From positions 14,560,729 through 14,624,728 of the forward strand of contig CM049314.1 in NCBI GenBank assembly GCA_026874595.1: a DNA stretch of 64,000 bases, given 5' to 3'. Position 1 is the first letter of the stretch. Each line of letters starts with the position of its first letter. This document shows, in pieces, positions 43,101 through 58,100 of this stretch. Source of the stretch: Sipunculus nudus. Lineage: Eukaryota; Annelida; Sipuncula; Golfingiida; Sipunculidae. Below the pieces are notes generated by a model. That model searched no databases. It was not told the origin of the DNA and saw only the letters and a list, made by a program, of their open reading frames with translations. The translations under genes and the position numbers were made by a program.

Positions 43101-46100
43101 TCCAACTAGGATTCTGCAAAGTGGGCACCAAATTTAACATAAATTGGGACTCTTCATTAAGCAGTTTGACTGAAGCTGACCTTTGCGTTCCTGAGAGTAC
43201 GCCACAAGTCTGCAGCAATCCCACTGCAACGAGTCAGCTGGTAGCAGGTCTTAGTACCACGGCCCCACCGGCGTTGACCACCGTGAAGACGACCATTTCG
43301 CCCACAACTCCGGCCACAACCCCACAAACCTCCCAAGGAACATCCGCGCCTACTTCGACTGTAGCACCAGAGGAGACCCCGGTGCAGTCAACCTTGCCCG
43401 ATGCGACCACCGTGAAGACGACCATTGCGCCCACAACTCTGCCCACAACCCCACAGACCTCCCAAGGAACATCCGCGCCTACTTCTACTGTGGCACCAGA
43501 GGAGACCACGGTGCAGTCAACCTTGCCCGATACGACAACCGACCCAGGTAGGCCAACTTTTGTACATGCCTAGCAATATCGTTGGCTGTGTGTTTTTGGG
43601 ATGCTTCAGCTTTTTCCTATTTGGATAAATGTTCGTTTGGTGACAAGTCTGGTCAGGGTAAACTTTACACGTTTGCACTTGTACAGGACCCTGCGGAAGC
43701 CAGCCGTGCTTAAATGGTGGCACATGTGTCAACGACGGAGACAGCTACAAGTGCATTTGTGCGGCTTGTGATTGTGTAGAGAAGAGCGGTGCTGCTGGAG
43801 ACCACTGTGAATTTCTGCCCGGTAAAGTCTAGTTTGAGATATAATTTGCATTTATCCAGGGTTCAATAGGCAATAAGCCGCCCTCGCATCTTTTGTGTAG
43901 CACTGAAACTAATGACACAAAACTAATTGGTGAACATGAGAGAAGGAAAAATATATGTAGAGTTTGTTTCATTCTGATTCGGTTTATATTATGGCCAGAT
44001 GGGGTCAGAATGGGACCCCTCAATATCATATATTCATCGTTTTATCATGTTTTCCGTGCAGAGCTTGAGACCTGCCTGCCGAACGCCGAGCCATTCCGCC
44101 CCGACCCGAGTGACTGCAGCAAGTATCTGGACTGTGGAGTGCCCACATCTCGCAGGTGTCCGCCCGGCACGGTCTTTGATCCAGGTTACACCACTTCTCC
44201 CCCATGTACCACATCTGTGTCAGATGCGCAGTGTTTCAACATCACTCTGCCAGTTGCCGTCACCACACCAGCCCAGACAGGTGGGTGTTAAAAATTTCTA
44301 ACCGTCAGTAGCAAACATAGAGAATAGTATTCGCGTACTATGTCGCATTCGCTTGCGCCAGCATAACAAATGTAAGTAAGTGAAAGTACCACGAATCATT
44401 TGAAGTGCCAGGGATGAGGGACAGTTCATGAAACAAAATATGGCAAGTAGAAATGGAGCGCTGACGGATTTGAAAGACAACCTCTTTGGTAATCCTTGGT
44501 TTGTGCCCAGGAAATGGGTAATTGTAAGGTTTTCTCCGTTGACAGGTGGTTGTTTGAGCAGCCCATGCCAAAATGGCGGTACGTGCTTCCCGGAACCTGA
44601 CGGCAGCTACACTTGCAAATGTGCCAAGTGCGATTGCGCGGACCAGACTGGCCTGGCCGGCGTGAATTGCGAGAATCTGCCTGGTAAGTACATTTCTGTA
44701 ATAATTTATTTCCTCTCTACATCATTATATGTCCTTATTTATATTGGATGGCCCATTGTCAAATCCGATCGCGAGAGGATTTCTTAGTCACAGTATCGTC
44801 TGGTATTAAATGTCAGGAAGGGTTGCATAAATGGGTTCTGATTTTTGCGGCCAAGCTGAAAGAGCGTGACGGGACACGAAGATAGGGTCCTCTGGTCGCA
44901 AAATCATGCCGCGTATTCTTTGCCGTTGCAGCCATGACACAGTGCGGAGCGGCGGAGGTTGGCTACAAACCAGATCCAGATGGCTGCCGGCGCTACTACA
45001 TATGCGACGGCCAAGGGCCATTCCAACTAGGATTCTGCAAAGTGGGCACCAAATTTAACATAAATTGGGACTCTTCATTAAGCAGTTTGACTGAAGCTGA
45101 CCTTTGCGTTCCTGAGAGTACGCCACTAGACTGCAGCAATCCCACTGCAACGAGTCAGCTGGTGGCAGGTCTTAGTACCACGGCCCCACCGGCGTTGACC
45201 ACCCTGAAGACGACCATTGCGCCCACAACTCCGGCCACAACCTCACAAACCTCCCAAGGAACATCCGCGCCTACTTCGACTGTAGCACCAGAGGAGACCA
45301 CGGTGCAGTCAACCTTGCCCGATGCGACCACCGTGAAGACGACCATTGCGCCCACAACTCTGCCCACAACCCCACAGACCTCCCAAGGAACATCCGCGCC
45401 TACTTCTACTGTGGCACCAGAGGAGACCACGGTGCAGTCAACCTTGCCCGATACGACAACCGACCCAGGTAGGCCAACTTTTGTACATGCCTAGCGATAT
45501 CGTTGGCTGTGTGTTTTTGGGATGCTTCAGCTTTTTCCTATTTGGATAAATGTTCGTTTGGTGACAAGTCTGGTCAGGGTAAACTTTACACGTTTGCACT
45601 TGTACAGGACCCTGCGGAAGCCAGCCGTGCTTAAATGGTGGCACATGTGTCAACGACGGAGACAGCTACAAGTGCATTTGTGCGGCTTGTGATTGTGTAG
45701 AGAAGAGCGGTGCTGCTGGAGACCACTGTGAATTTCTGCCCGGTAAAGTCTAGTTTGAGATATAATTTGCATTTATCCAGGGTTCAATAGGCAATAAGCT
45801 GCCCTCGCCTCTTTTGTGTTGCACTGAAACTAATGACACAAAACTAATTGGTGAACATGAGAGAAGGAAAAATATATGTAGAGTTTGTTTCATTCTGATT
45901 CGGTTTATGTTATGGCCAGATGGGGTCAGAATGGGACCCCTCAATATCATATATTCATCGTTTTATCATGTTTTCCGTGCAGAGCTTGAGACCTGCCTGC
46001 CGAACGCCGAGCCATTCCGCCCCGACCCGAGTGACTGCAGCAAGTATCTGGACTGTGGAGTGCCCACATCTCGCAGGTGTCCGCCCGGCACGGTCTTTGA

Positions 46101-49100
46101 TCCAGGTTACACCACTTCTCCCCCATGTACCACATCTGTGTCAGATGCGCAGTGTTTCAACATCACTCTGCCAGTTGCCGTCACCACACCAGCCCAGACA
46201 GGTGGGTGTTAAAAATTTCTAACCGTCAGTAGCAAACATAGAGAATAGTATTCGCGTACTATGTCGCATTCGCTTGCGCCAGCATAACAAATGTAAGTAA
46301 GTGAAAGTACCACGAATCATTTGAAGTGCCAGGGATGAGGGACAGTTCATGAAACAAAATATGGCAAGTAGAAATGGAGCGCTGACGGATTTGAAAGACA
46401 ACCTCTTTGGTAATCACTGGTTTGTGCCCAGGAAATGGGTAATTGTAAGGTTTTCCCCGTTGACAGGTGGTTGTTTGAGCAGCCCATGCCAAAATGGCGG
46501 TACGTGCTTCCCGGAACCTGACGGCAGCTACACTTGCAAATGTGCCAAGTGCGATTGCGCGGACCAGACTGGCCTGGCCGGCGTGAATTGCGAGAATCTG
46601 CCTGGTAAGTACATTTCTGTAATAATTTATTTCCTCTCTACATCATTATATGTCCTTATTTATATTGGATGGCCCATTGTCAAATCCGATCGCGAGAGGA
46701 TTTCTTAGTCACAGTATCGTCTGGTATTAAATGTCAGGAAGGGTTGCATAAATGGGTTCTGATTTTTGCGGCCAAGCTGAAAGAGCGTGACGGGACACGA
46801 AGATAGGGTCCTCTGGTCGCAAAATCATGCCGCGTATTCTTTGCCGTTGCAGCCATGACACAGTGCGGAGCGGCGGTTGGCTACAAACCAGATCCAGATG
46901 GCTGCCGGCGCTACTACATATGCGACGGCCAAGGGCCATTCCAACTAGGATTCTGCAAAGTGGGCACCAAATTTAACATAAATTGGGACTCTTCATTAAG
47001 CAGTTTGACTGAAGCTGACCTTTGCGTTCCTGAGAGTACGCCACTAGACTGCAGCAATCCCACTGCAACGAGTCAGCTGGTGGCAGGTCTTAGTACCACG
47101 GCCCCACCGGCGTTGACCACCGTGAAGACGACCATTGCGCCCACAACTCCGGCCACAACCCCACAAACCTCCCAAGGAACATCCGCGCCTACTTCGACTG
47201 TAGCACCAGAGGAGACCACGATGCAGTCAACCTTGCCCGATGCGACCACCGTGAAGACGACCATTGCGCCCACAACTCTGCCCACAACCCCACAGACCTC
47301 CCAAGGAACATCCGCGCCTACTTCTACTGTGGCACCAGAGGAGACCACGGTGCAGTCAACCTTGCCCGATACGACAACCGACCCAGGTAGGCCAACTTTT
47401 GTACATGCCTAGCAATATCGTTGGCTGTGTGTTTTTGGGATGCTTCAGCTTTTTCCTATTTGGATAAATGTTCGTTTGGTGACAAGTCTGGTCAGGGTAA
47501 ACTTTACACGTTTGCACTTGTACAGAACCCTGCGGAAGCCAGCCGTGCTTAAATGGTGGCACATGTGTCAACGACGGAGACAGCTACAAGTGCATTTGTG
47601 CGGCTTGTGATTGTGTAGAGAAGAGCGGTGCTGCTGGAGACCACTGTGAATTTCTGCCCGGTAAAGTCTAGTTTGAGATATAATTTGCATTTATCCAGGG
47701 TTCAATAGGCAATAAGCCACCCTCGCCTCTTTTGTGTTGCACTGAAACTAATGACACAAAACTAATTGGTGAACATGAGAGAAGGAAAAATATATGTAGA
47801 GTTTGTTTCATTCTGATTCGGTTTATGTTATGGCCAGATGGGGTCAGAATGGGACCCCTCAATATCATATATTCATCGTTTTATCATGTTTTCCGTGCAG
47901 AGCTTGAGACCTGCCTGCCGAACGCCGAGCCATTCCGCCCCGACCCGAGTGACTGCAGCAAGTATCTGGACTGTGGAGTGCCCACATCTCGCAGGTGTCC
48001 GCCCGGCACGGTCTTTGATCCAGGTTACACCACTTCTCCCCCATGTACCACATCTGTGTCAGATGCGCAGTGTTTCAACATCACTCTGCCAGTTGCCGTC
48101 ACCACACCAGCCCAGACAGGTGGGTGTTAAAAATTTCTAACCGTCAGTAGCAAACATAGAGAATAGTATTCGCGTACTATGTCGCATTCGCTTGCGCCAG
48201 CATAACAAATGTAAGTAAGTGAAAGTACCACGAATCATTTGAAGTGCCAGGGATGAGGGACAGTTCATGAAACAAAATATGGCAAGTAGAAATGGGGCGC
48301 TGACGGATTTGAAAGACAATCTCTTTGGTAATCACTGGTTTGTGCCCAGGAAATGGGTAATTGTAAGGTTTTCCCCGTTGACAGGTGGTTGTTTGAGCAG
48401 CCCATGCCAAAATGGCGGTACGTGCTTCCCGGAACCTGACGGCAGCTACACTTGCAAATGTGCCAAGTGCGATTGCGCGGACCAGACTGGCCTGGCCGGC
48501 GTGAATTGCGAGAATCTGCTTGGTAAGTACATTTCTGTAATAATTTATTTCCTCTCTACATCATTATATGTCCTTATTTATATTGGATGGCCCATTGTCA
48601 AATCCGATCGCGAGAGGATTTCTTAGTCACAGTATCGTCTGGTATTAAATGTCAGGAAGGGTTGCATAAATGGGTTCTGATTTTTGCGGCCAAGCTGAAA
48701 GAGCGTGACGGGACACGAAGACAGGGTCCTCTGGTCGCAAAATCATGCCGCGTATTCTTTGCCGTTGCAGCCATGACACAGTGCGGAGCGGCGGAGGTTG
48801 GCTACAAACCAGATCCAGATGGCTGCCGGCGCTACTACATATGCGACGGCCAAGGGCCATTCCAACTAGGATTCTGCAAAGTGGGCACCAAATTTAACAT
48901 AAATTGGGACTCTTCATTAAGCAGTTTGACTGAAGCTGACCTTTGCGTTCCTGAGAGTACGCCACTAGTCTGCAGCAATCCCACTGCAACGAGTCAGCTG
49001 GTAGCAGGTCTTAGTACCACGGCCCCACCGGCGTTGACCACCGTGAAGACGACCATTTCGCCCACAACTCCGGCCACAACCCCACAAACCTCCCAAGGAA

Positions 49101-52100
49101 CATCCGCGCCTACTTCGACTGTAGCACCAGAGGAGACCCCGGTGCAGTCAACCTTGCCCGATGCGACCACCGTGAAGACGACCATTGCGCCCACAACTCT
49201 GCCCACAACCCCACAGACCTCCCAAGGAACATCCGCGCCTACTTCTACTGTGGCACCAGAGGAGACCACGGTGCAGTCAACCTTGCCCGATACGACAACC
49301 GACCCAGGTAGGCCAACTTTTGTACATGCCTAGCAATATCGTTGGCTGTGTGTTTTTGGGATGCTTCAGCTTTTTCCTATTTGGATAAATGTTCGTTTGG
49401 TGACAAGTCTGGTCAGGGTAAACTTTACACGTTTGCACTTGTACAGGACCCTGCGGAAGCCAGCCGTGCTTAAATGGTGGCACATGTGTCAACGACGGAG
49501 ACAGCTACAAGTGCATTTGTGCGGCTTGTGATTGTGTAGAGAAGAGCGGTGCTGCTGGAGACCACTGTGAATTTCTGCCCGGTAAAGTCTAGTTTGAGAT
49601 ATAATTTGCATTTATCCAGGGTTCAATAGGCAATAAGCCGCCCTCGCATCTTTTGTGTAGCACTGAAACTAATGACACAAAACTAATTGGTGAACATGAG
49701 AGAAGGAAAAATATATGTAGAGTTTGTTTCATTCTGATTCGGTTTATATTATGGCCAGATGGGGTCAGAATGGGACCCCTCAATATCATATATTCATCGT
49801 TTTATCATGTTTTCCGTGCAGAGCTTGAGACCTGCCTGCCGAACGCCGAGCCATTCCGCCCCGACCCGAGTGACTGCAGCAAGTATCTGGACTGTGGAGT
49901 GCCCACATCTCGCAGGTGTCCGCCCGGCACGGTCTTTGATCCAGGTTACACCACTTCTCCCCCATGTACCACATCTGTGTCAGATGCGCAGTGTTTCAAC
50001 ATCACTCTGCCAGTTGCCGTCACCACACCAGCCCAGACAGGTGGGTGTTAAAAATTTCTAACCGTCAGTAGCAAACATAGAGAATAGTATTCGCGTACTA
50101 TGTCGCATTCGCTTGCGCCAGCATAACAAATGTAAGTAAGTGAAAGTACCACGAATCATTTGAAGTGCCAGGGATGAGGGACAGTTCATGAAACAAAATA
50201 TGGCAAGTAGAAATGGAGCGCTGACGGATTTGAAAGACAACCTCTTTGGTAATCCTTGGTTTGTGCCCAGGAAATGGGTAATTGTAAGGTTTTCTCCGTT
50301 GACAGGTGGTTGTTTGAGCAGCCCATGCCAAAATGGCGGTACGTGCTTCCCGGAACCTGACGGCAGCTACACTTGCAAATGTGCCAAGTGCGATTGCGCG
50401 GACCAGACTGGCCTGGCCGGCGTGAATTGCGAGAATCTGCCTGGTAAGTACATTTCTGTAATAATTTATTTCCTCTCTACATCATTATATGTCCTTATTT
50501 ATATTGGATGGCCCATTGTCAAATCCGATCGCGAGAGGATTTCTTAGTCACAGTATCGTCTGGTATTAAATGTCAGGAAGGGTTGCATAAATGGGTTCTG
50601 ATTTTTGCGGCCAAGCTGAAAGAGCGTGACGGGACACGAAGATAGGGTCCTCTGGTCGCAAAATCATGCCGCGTATTCTTTGCCGTTGCAGCCATGACAC
50701 AGTGCGGAGCGGCGGAGGTTGGCTACAAACCAGATCCAGATGGCTGCCGGCGCTACTACATATGCGACGGCCAAGGGCCATTCCAACTAGGATTCTGCAA
50801 AGTGGGCACCAAATTTAACATAAATTGGGACTCTTCATTAAGCAGTTTGACTGAAGCTGACCTTTGCGTTCCTGAGAGTACGCCACTAGACTGCAGCAAT
50901 CCCACTGCAACGAGTCAGCTGGTGGCAGGTCTTAGTACCACGGCCCCACCGGCGTTGACCACCCTGAAGACGACCATTGCGCCCACAACTCCGGCCACAA
51001 CCTCACAAACCTCCCAAGGAACATCCGCGCCTACTTCGACTGTAGCACCAGAGGAGACCACGGTGCAGTCAACCTTGCCCGATGCGACCACCGTGAAGAC
51101 GACCATTGCGCCCACAACTCTGCCCACAACCCCACAGACCTCCCAAGGAACATCCGCGCCTACTTCTACTGTGGCACCAGAGGAGACCACGGTGCAGTCA
51201 ACCTTGCCCGATACGACAACCGACCCAGGTAGGCCAACTTTTGTACATGCCTAGCGATATCGTTGGCTGTGTGTTTTTGGGATGCTTCAGCTTTTTCCTA
51301 TTTGGATAAATGTTCGTTTGGTGACAAGTCTGGTCAGGGTAAACTTTACACGTTTGCACTTGTACAGGACCCTGCGGAAGCCAGCCGTGCTTAAATGGTG
51401 GCACATGTGTCAACGACGGAGACAGCTACAAGTGCATTTGTGCGGCTTGTGATTGTGTAGAGAAGAGCGGTGCTGCTGGAGACCACTGTGAATTTCTGCC
51501 CGGTAAAGTCTAGTTTGAGATATAATTTGCATTTATCCAGGGTTCAATAGGCAATAAGCTGCCCTCGCCTCTTTTGTGTTGCACTGAAACTAATGACACA
51601 AAACTAATTGGTGAACATGAGAGAAGGAAAAATATATGTAGAGTTTGTTTCATTCTGATTCGGTTTATGTTATGGCCAGATGGGGTCAGAATGGGACCCC
51701 TCAATATCATATATTCATCGTTTTATCATGTTTTCCGTGCAGAGCTTGAGACCTGCCTGCCGAACGCCGAGCCATTCCGCCCCGACCCGAGTGACTGCAG
51801 CAAGTATCTGGACTGTGGAGTGCCCACATCTCGCAGGTGTCCGCCCGGCACGGTCTTTGATCCAGGTTACACCACTTCTCCCCCATGTACCACATCTGTG
51901 TCAGATGCGCAGTGTTTCAACATCACTCTGCCAGTTGCCGTCACCACACCAGCCCAGACAGGTGGGTGTTAAAAATTTCTAACCGTCAGTAGCAAACATA
52001 GAGAATAGTATTCGCGTACTATGTCGCATTCGCTTGCGCCAGCATAACAAATGTAAGTAAGTGAAAGTACCACGAATCATTTGAAGTGCCAGGGATGAGG

Positions 52101-55100
52101 GACAGTTCATGAAACAAAATATGGCAAGTAGAAATGGAGCGCTGACGGATTTGAAAGACAATCTCTTTGGTAATCACTGGTTTGTGCCCAGGAAATGGGT
52201 AATTGTAAGGTTTTCCCCGTTGACAGGTGGTTGTTTGAGCAGCCCATGCCAAAATGGCGGTACGTGCTTCCCGGAACCTGACGGCAGCTACACTTGCAAA
52301 TGTGCCAAGTGCGATTGCGCGGACCAGACTGGCCTGGCCGGCGTGAATTGCGAGAATCTGCCTGGTTAGTACATTTCTGTAATAATTTATTTCCTCTCTA
52401 CATCATTATATGTCCTTATTTATATTGGATGGCCCATTGTCAAATCCGATCGCGAGAGGATTTCTTAGTCACAGTATCGTCTGGTATTAAATGTCAGGAA
52501 GGGTTGCATAAATGGGTTCTGATTTTTGCGGCCAAGCTGAAAGAGCGTGACGGGACACGAAGATAGGGTCCTCTGGTCGCAAAATCATGCCGCGTATTCT
52601 TTGCCTTTGCAGCCATGACACAGTGCGGAGCGGCGGAGGTTGGCTACAAACCAGATCCAGATGGCTGCCGGCGCTACTACATATGCGACGGCCAAAGGCC
52701 ATTCCAACTAGGATTCTGCAAAGTGGGCACCAAATTTAACATAAATTGGGACTCTTCATTAAGCAGTTTGACTGAAGCTGACCTTTGCGTTCCTGAGAGT
52801 ACGCCACTAGACTGCAGCAATCCCACTGCAACGAGTCAGCTGGTGGCAGGTCTTAGTACCACGGCCCCACCGGCGTTGACCACCGTGAAGACGACCATTG
52901 CGCCCACAACTCCGGCCACAACCCCACAAACCTCCCAAGGAACATCCGCGCCTACTTCGACTGTAGCACCAGAGGAGACCACGATGCAGTCAACCTTGCC
53001 CGATGCGACCACCGTGAAGACGACCATTGCGCCCACAACTCTGCCCACAACCCCACAGACCTCCCAAGGAACATCCGCGCCTACTTCTACTGTGGCACCA
53101 GAGGAGACCACGGTGCAGTCAACCTTGCCCGATACGACAACCGACCCAGGTAGGCCAACTTTTGTACATGCCTAGCAATATCGTTGGCTGTGTGTTTTTG
53201 GGATGCTTCAGCTTTTTCCTATTTGGATAAATGTTCGTTTGGTGACAAGTCTGGTCAGGGTAAACTTTACACGTTTGCACTTGTACAGGACCCTGCGGAA
53301 GCCAGCCGTGCTTAAATGGTGGCACATGTGTCAACGACGGAGACAGCTACAAGTGCATTTGTGCGGCTTGTGATTGTGTAGAGAAGAGCGGTGCTGCTGG
53401 AGACCACTGTGAATTTCTGCCCGGTAAAGTCTAGTTTGAGATATAATTTGCATTTATCCAGGGTTCAATAGGCAATAAGCCGCCCTCGCCTCTTTTGTGT
53501 TGCACTGAAACTAATGACACAAAACTAATTGGTGAACATGAGAGAAGGAAAAATATATGTAGAGTTTGTTTCATTCTGATTCGGTTTATGTTATGGCCAG
53601 ATGGGGTCAGAATGGGACCCCTCAATATCATATATTCATCGTTTTATCATGTTTTCCGTGCAGAGCTTGAGACCTGCCTGCCGAACGCCGAGCCATTCCG
53701 CCCCGACCCGAGTGACTGCAGCAAGTATCTGGACTGTGGAGTGCCCACATCTCGCAGGTGTCCGCCCGGCACGGTCTTTGATCCAGGTTACACCACTTCT
53801 CCCCCATGTACCACATCTGTGTCAGATGCGCAGTGTTTCAACATCACTCTGCCAGTTGCCGTCACCACACCAGCCCAGACAGGTGGGTGTTAAAAATTTC
53901 TAACCGTCAGTAGCAAACATAGAGAATAGTATTCGCGTACTATGTCGCATTCGCTTGCGCCAGCATAACAAATGTAAGTAAGTGAAAGTACCACGAATCA
54001 TTTGAAGTGCCAGGGATGAGGGACAGTTCATGAAACAAAATATGGCAAGTAGAAATGGGGCGCTGACGGATTTGAAAGACAATCTCTTTGGTAATCACTG
54101 GTTTGTGCCCAGGAAATGGGTAATTGTAAGGTTTTCCCCGTTGACAGGTGGTTGTTTGAGCAGCCCATGCCAAAATGGCGGTACGTGCTTCCCGGAACCT
54201 GACGGCAGCTACACTTGCAAATGTGCCAAGTGCGATTGCGCGGACCAGACTGGCCTGGCCGGCGTGAATTGCGAGAATCTGCTTGGTAAGTACATTTCTG
54301 TAATAATTTATTTCCTCTCTACATCATTATATGTCCTTATTTATATTGGATGGCCCATTGTCAAATCCGATCGCGAGAGGATTTCTTAGTCACAGTATCG
54401 TCTGGTATTAAATGTCAGGAAGGGTTGCATAAATGGGTTCTGATTTTTGCGGCCAAGCTGAAAGAGCGTGACGGGACACGAAGACAGGGTCCTCTGGTCG
54501 CAAAATCATGCCGCGTATTCTTTGCCGTTGCAGCCATGACACAGTGCGGAGCGGCGGAGGTTGGCTACAAACCAGATCCAGATGGCTGCCGGCGCTACTA
54601 CATATGCGACGGCCAAGGGCCATTCCAACTAGGATTCTGCAAAGTGGGCACCAAATTTAACATAAATTGGGACTCTTCATTAAGCAGTTTGACTGAAGCT
54701 GACCTTTGCGTTCCTGAGAGTACGCCACTAGACTGCAGCAATCCCACTGCAACGAGTCAGCTGGTAGCAGGTCTTAGTACCACGGCACTACCGGCGTTGA
54801 CCACCGTGAAGACGACCATTGCGCCCACAACTCCGGCCACAACCCCACAAACCTCCCAAGGAACATCCGCGCCTACTTCGACTGTAGCACCAGAGGAGAC
54901 CACGGTGCAGTCAACCTTGCCCGATGCGACCACCGTGAAGACCACCATTGCGCCCACAACTCTGCCCACAACCCCACAGACCTCCCAAGGAACATCCGCG
55001 CCTACTTCTACTGTGGCACCAGAGGAGACCACGGTGCAGTCAACCTTGCCCGATACGACAACCGACCCAGGTAGGCCAACTTTTGTACATGCCTAGCAAT

Positions 55101-58100
55101 ATCGTTGGCTGTGTGTTTTTGGGATGCTTCAGCTTTTTCCTATTTGGATAAATGTTCGTTTGGTGACAAGTCTGGTCAGGGTAAACTTTACACGTTTGCA
55201 CTTGTACAGGACCCTGCGGAAGCCAGCCGTGCTTAAATGGTGGCACATGTGTCAACGACGGAGACAGCTACAAGTGCATTTGTGCGGCTTGTGATTGTGT
55301 AGAGAAGAGCGGTGCTGCTGGAGACCACTGTGAATTTCTGCCCGGTAAAGTCTAGTTTGAGATATAATTTGCATTTATCCAGGGTTCAATAGGCAATAAG
55401 CCGCCCTCGCCTCTTTTGTGTTGCACTGAAACTAATGACACAAAACTAATTGGTGAACATGAGAGAAGGAAAAATATATGTAGAGTTTGTTTCATTCTGA
55501 TTCGGTTTATGTTATGGCCAGATGGGGTCAGAATGGGACCCCTCAATATCATATATTCATCGTTTTATCATGTTTTCCGTGCAGAGCTTGAGACCTGCCT
55601 GCCGAACGCCGAGCCATTCCGCCCCGACCCGAGTGACTGCAGCAAGTATCTGGACTGTGGAGTGCCCACATCTCGCAGGTGTCCGCCCGGCACGGTCTTT
55701 GATCCAGGTTACACCACTTCTCCCCCATGTACCACATCTGTGTCAGATGCGCAGTGTTTCAACATCACTCTGCCAGTTGCCGTCACCACACCAGCCCAGA
55801 CAGGTGGGTGTTAAAAATTTCTAACCGTCAGTAGCAAACATAGAGAATAGTATTCGCGTACTATGTCGCATTCGCTTGCGCCAGCATAACAAATGTAAGT
55901 AAGTGAAAGTACCACGAATCATTTGAAGTGCCAGGGATGAGGGACAGTTCATGAAACAAAATATGGCAAGTAGAAATGGGGCGCTGACGGATTTGAAAGA
56001 CAATCTCTTTGGTAATCACTGGTTTGTGCCCAGGAAATGGGTAATTGTAAGGTTTTCCCCGTTGACAGGTGGTTGTTTGAGCAGCCCATGCCAAAATGGC
56101 GGTACGTGCTTCCCGGAACCTGACGGCAGCTACACTTGCAAATGTGCCAAGTGCGATTGCGCGGACCAGACTGGCCTGGCCGGCGTGAATTGCGAGAATC
56201 TGCTTGGTAAGTACATTTCTGTAATAATTTATTTCCTCTCTACATCATTATATGTCCTTATTTATATTGGATGGCCCATTGTCAAATCCGATCGCGAGAG
56301 GATTTCTTAGTCACAGTATCGTCTGGTATTAAATGTCAGGAAGGGTTGCATAAATGGGTTCTGATTTTTGCGGCCAAGCTGAAAGAGCGTGACGGGACAC
56401 GAAGACAGGGTCCTCTGGTCGCAAAATCATGCCGCGTATTCTTTGCCGTTGCAGCCATGACACAGTGCGGAGCGGCGGAGGTTGGCTACAAACCAGATCC
56501 AGATGGCTGCCGGCGCTACTACATATGCGACGGCCAAGGGCCATTCCAACTAGGATTCTGCAAAGTGGGCACCAAATTTAACATAAATTGGGACTCTTCA
56601 TTAAGCAGTTTGACTGAAGCTGACCTTTGCGTTCCTGAGAGTACGCCACTAGACTGCAGCAATCCCACTGCAACGAGTCAGCTGGTAGCAGGTCTTAGTA
56701 CCACGGCACTACCGGCGTTGACCACCGTGAAGACGACCATTGCGCCCACAACTCCGGCCACAACCCCACAAACCTCCCAAGGAACATCCGCGCCTACTTC
56801 GACTGTAGCACCAGAGGAGACCACGGTGCAGTCAACCTTGCCCGATGCGACCACCGTGAAGACCACCATTGCGCCCACAACTCTGCCCACAACCCCACAG
56901 ACCTCCCAAGGAACATCCGCGCCTACTTCTACTGTGGCACCAGAGGAGACCACGGTGCAGTCAACCTTGCCCGATACGACAACCGACCCAGGTAGGCCAA
57001 CTTTTGTACATGCCTAGCAATATCGTTGGCTGTGTGTTTTTGGGATGCTTCAGCTTTTTCCTATTTGGATAAATGTTCGTTTGGTGACAAGTCTGGTCAG
57101 GGTAAACTTTACACGTTTGCATTTGTACAGGACCCTGCGGAAGCCAGCCGTGCTTAAATGGTGGCACATGTGTCAACGACGGAGACAGCTACAAGTGCAT
57201 TTGTGCGGCTTGTGATTGTGTAGAGAAGAGCGGTGCTGCTGGAGACCACTGTGAATTTCTGCCCGGTAAAGTCTAGTTTGAGATATAATTTGCATTTATC
57301 CAGGGTTCAATAGGCAATAAGCCGCCCTCGCATCTTTTGTGTAGAACTGAAACTAATGACACAAAACTAATTGGTGAACATGAGAGAAGGAAAAATATAT
57401 GTAGAGTTTGTTTCATTCTGATTCGGTTTATATTATGGCCAGATGGGGTCAGAATGGGACCCCTCAATATCATATATTCATCGTTTTATCATGTTTTCCG
57501 TGCAGAGCTTGAGACCTGCCTGCCGAACGCCGAGCCATTCCGCCCCGACCCGAGTGACTGCAGCAAGTATCTGGACTGTGGAGTGCCCACATCTCGCAGG
57601 TGTCCGCCCGGCACGGTCTTTGATCCAGGTTACACCACTTCTCCCCCATGTACCACATCTGTGTCAGATGCGCAGTGTTTCAACATCACTCTGCCAGTTG
57701 CCGTCACCACACCAGCCCAGACAGGTGGGTGTTAAAAATTTCTAACCGTCAGTAGCAAACATAGAGAATAGTATTCGCGTACTATGTCGCATTCGCTTGC
57801 GCCAGCATAACAAATGTAAGTAAGTGAAAGTACCACGAATCATTTGAAGTGCCAGGGATGAGGGACAGTTCAGGAAACAAAATATGGCAAGTAGAAATGG
57901 AGCTCTGACGGTTTTGAAAGACAACCTCTTTGGTAATCACTGGTTTGTGCCCAGGAAATGGGTAATTGTAAGGTTTTCCCCGTTGACAGGTGGTTGTTTG
58001 AGCAGCCCATGCCAAAATGGCGGTACGTGCTTCCCGGAACCTGACGGCAGCTACACTTGCAAATGTGCCAAGTGCGATTGCGCGGACCAGACTGGCCTGG

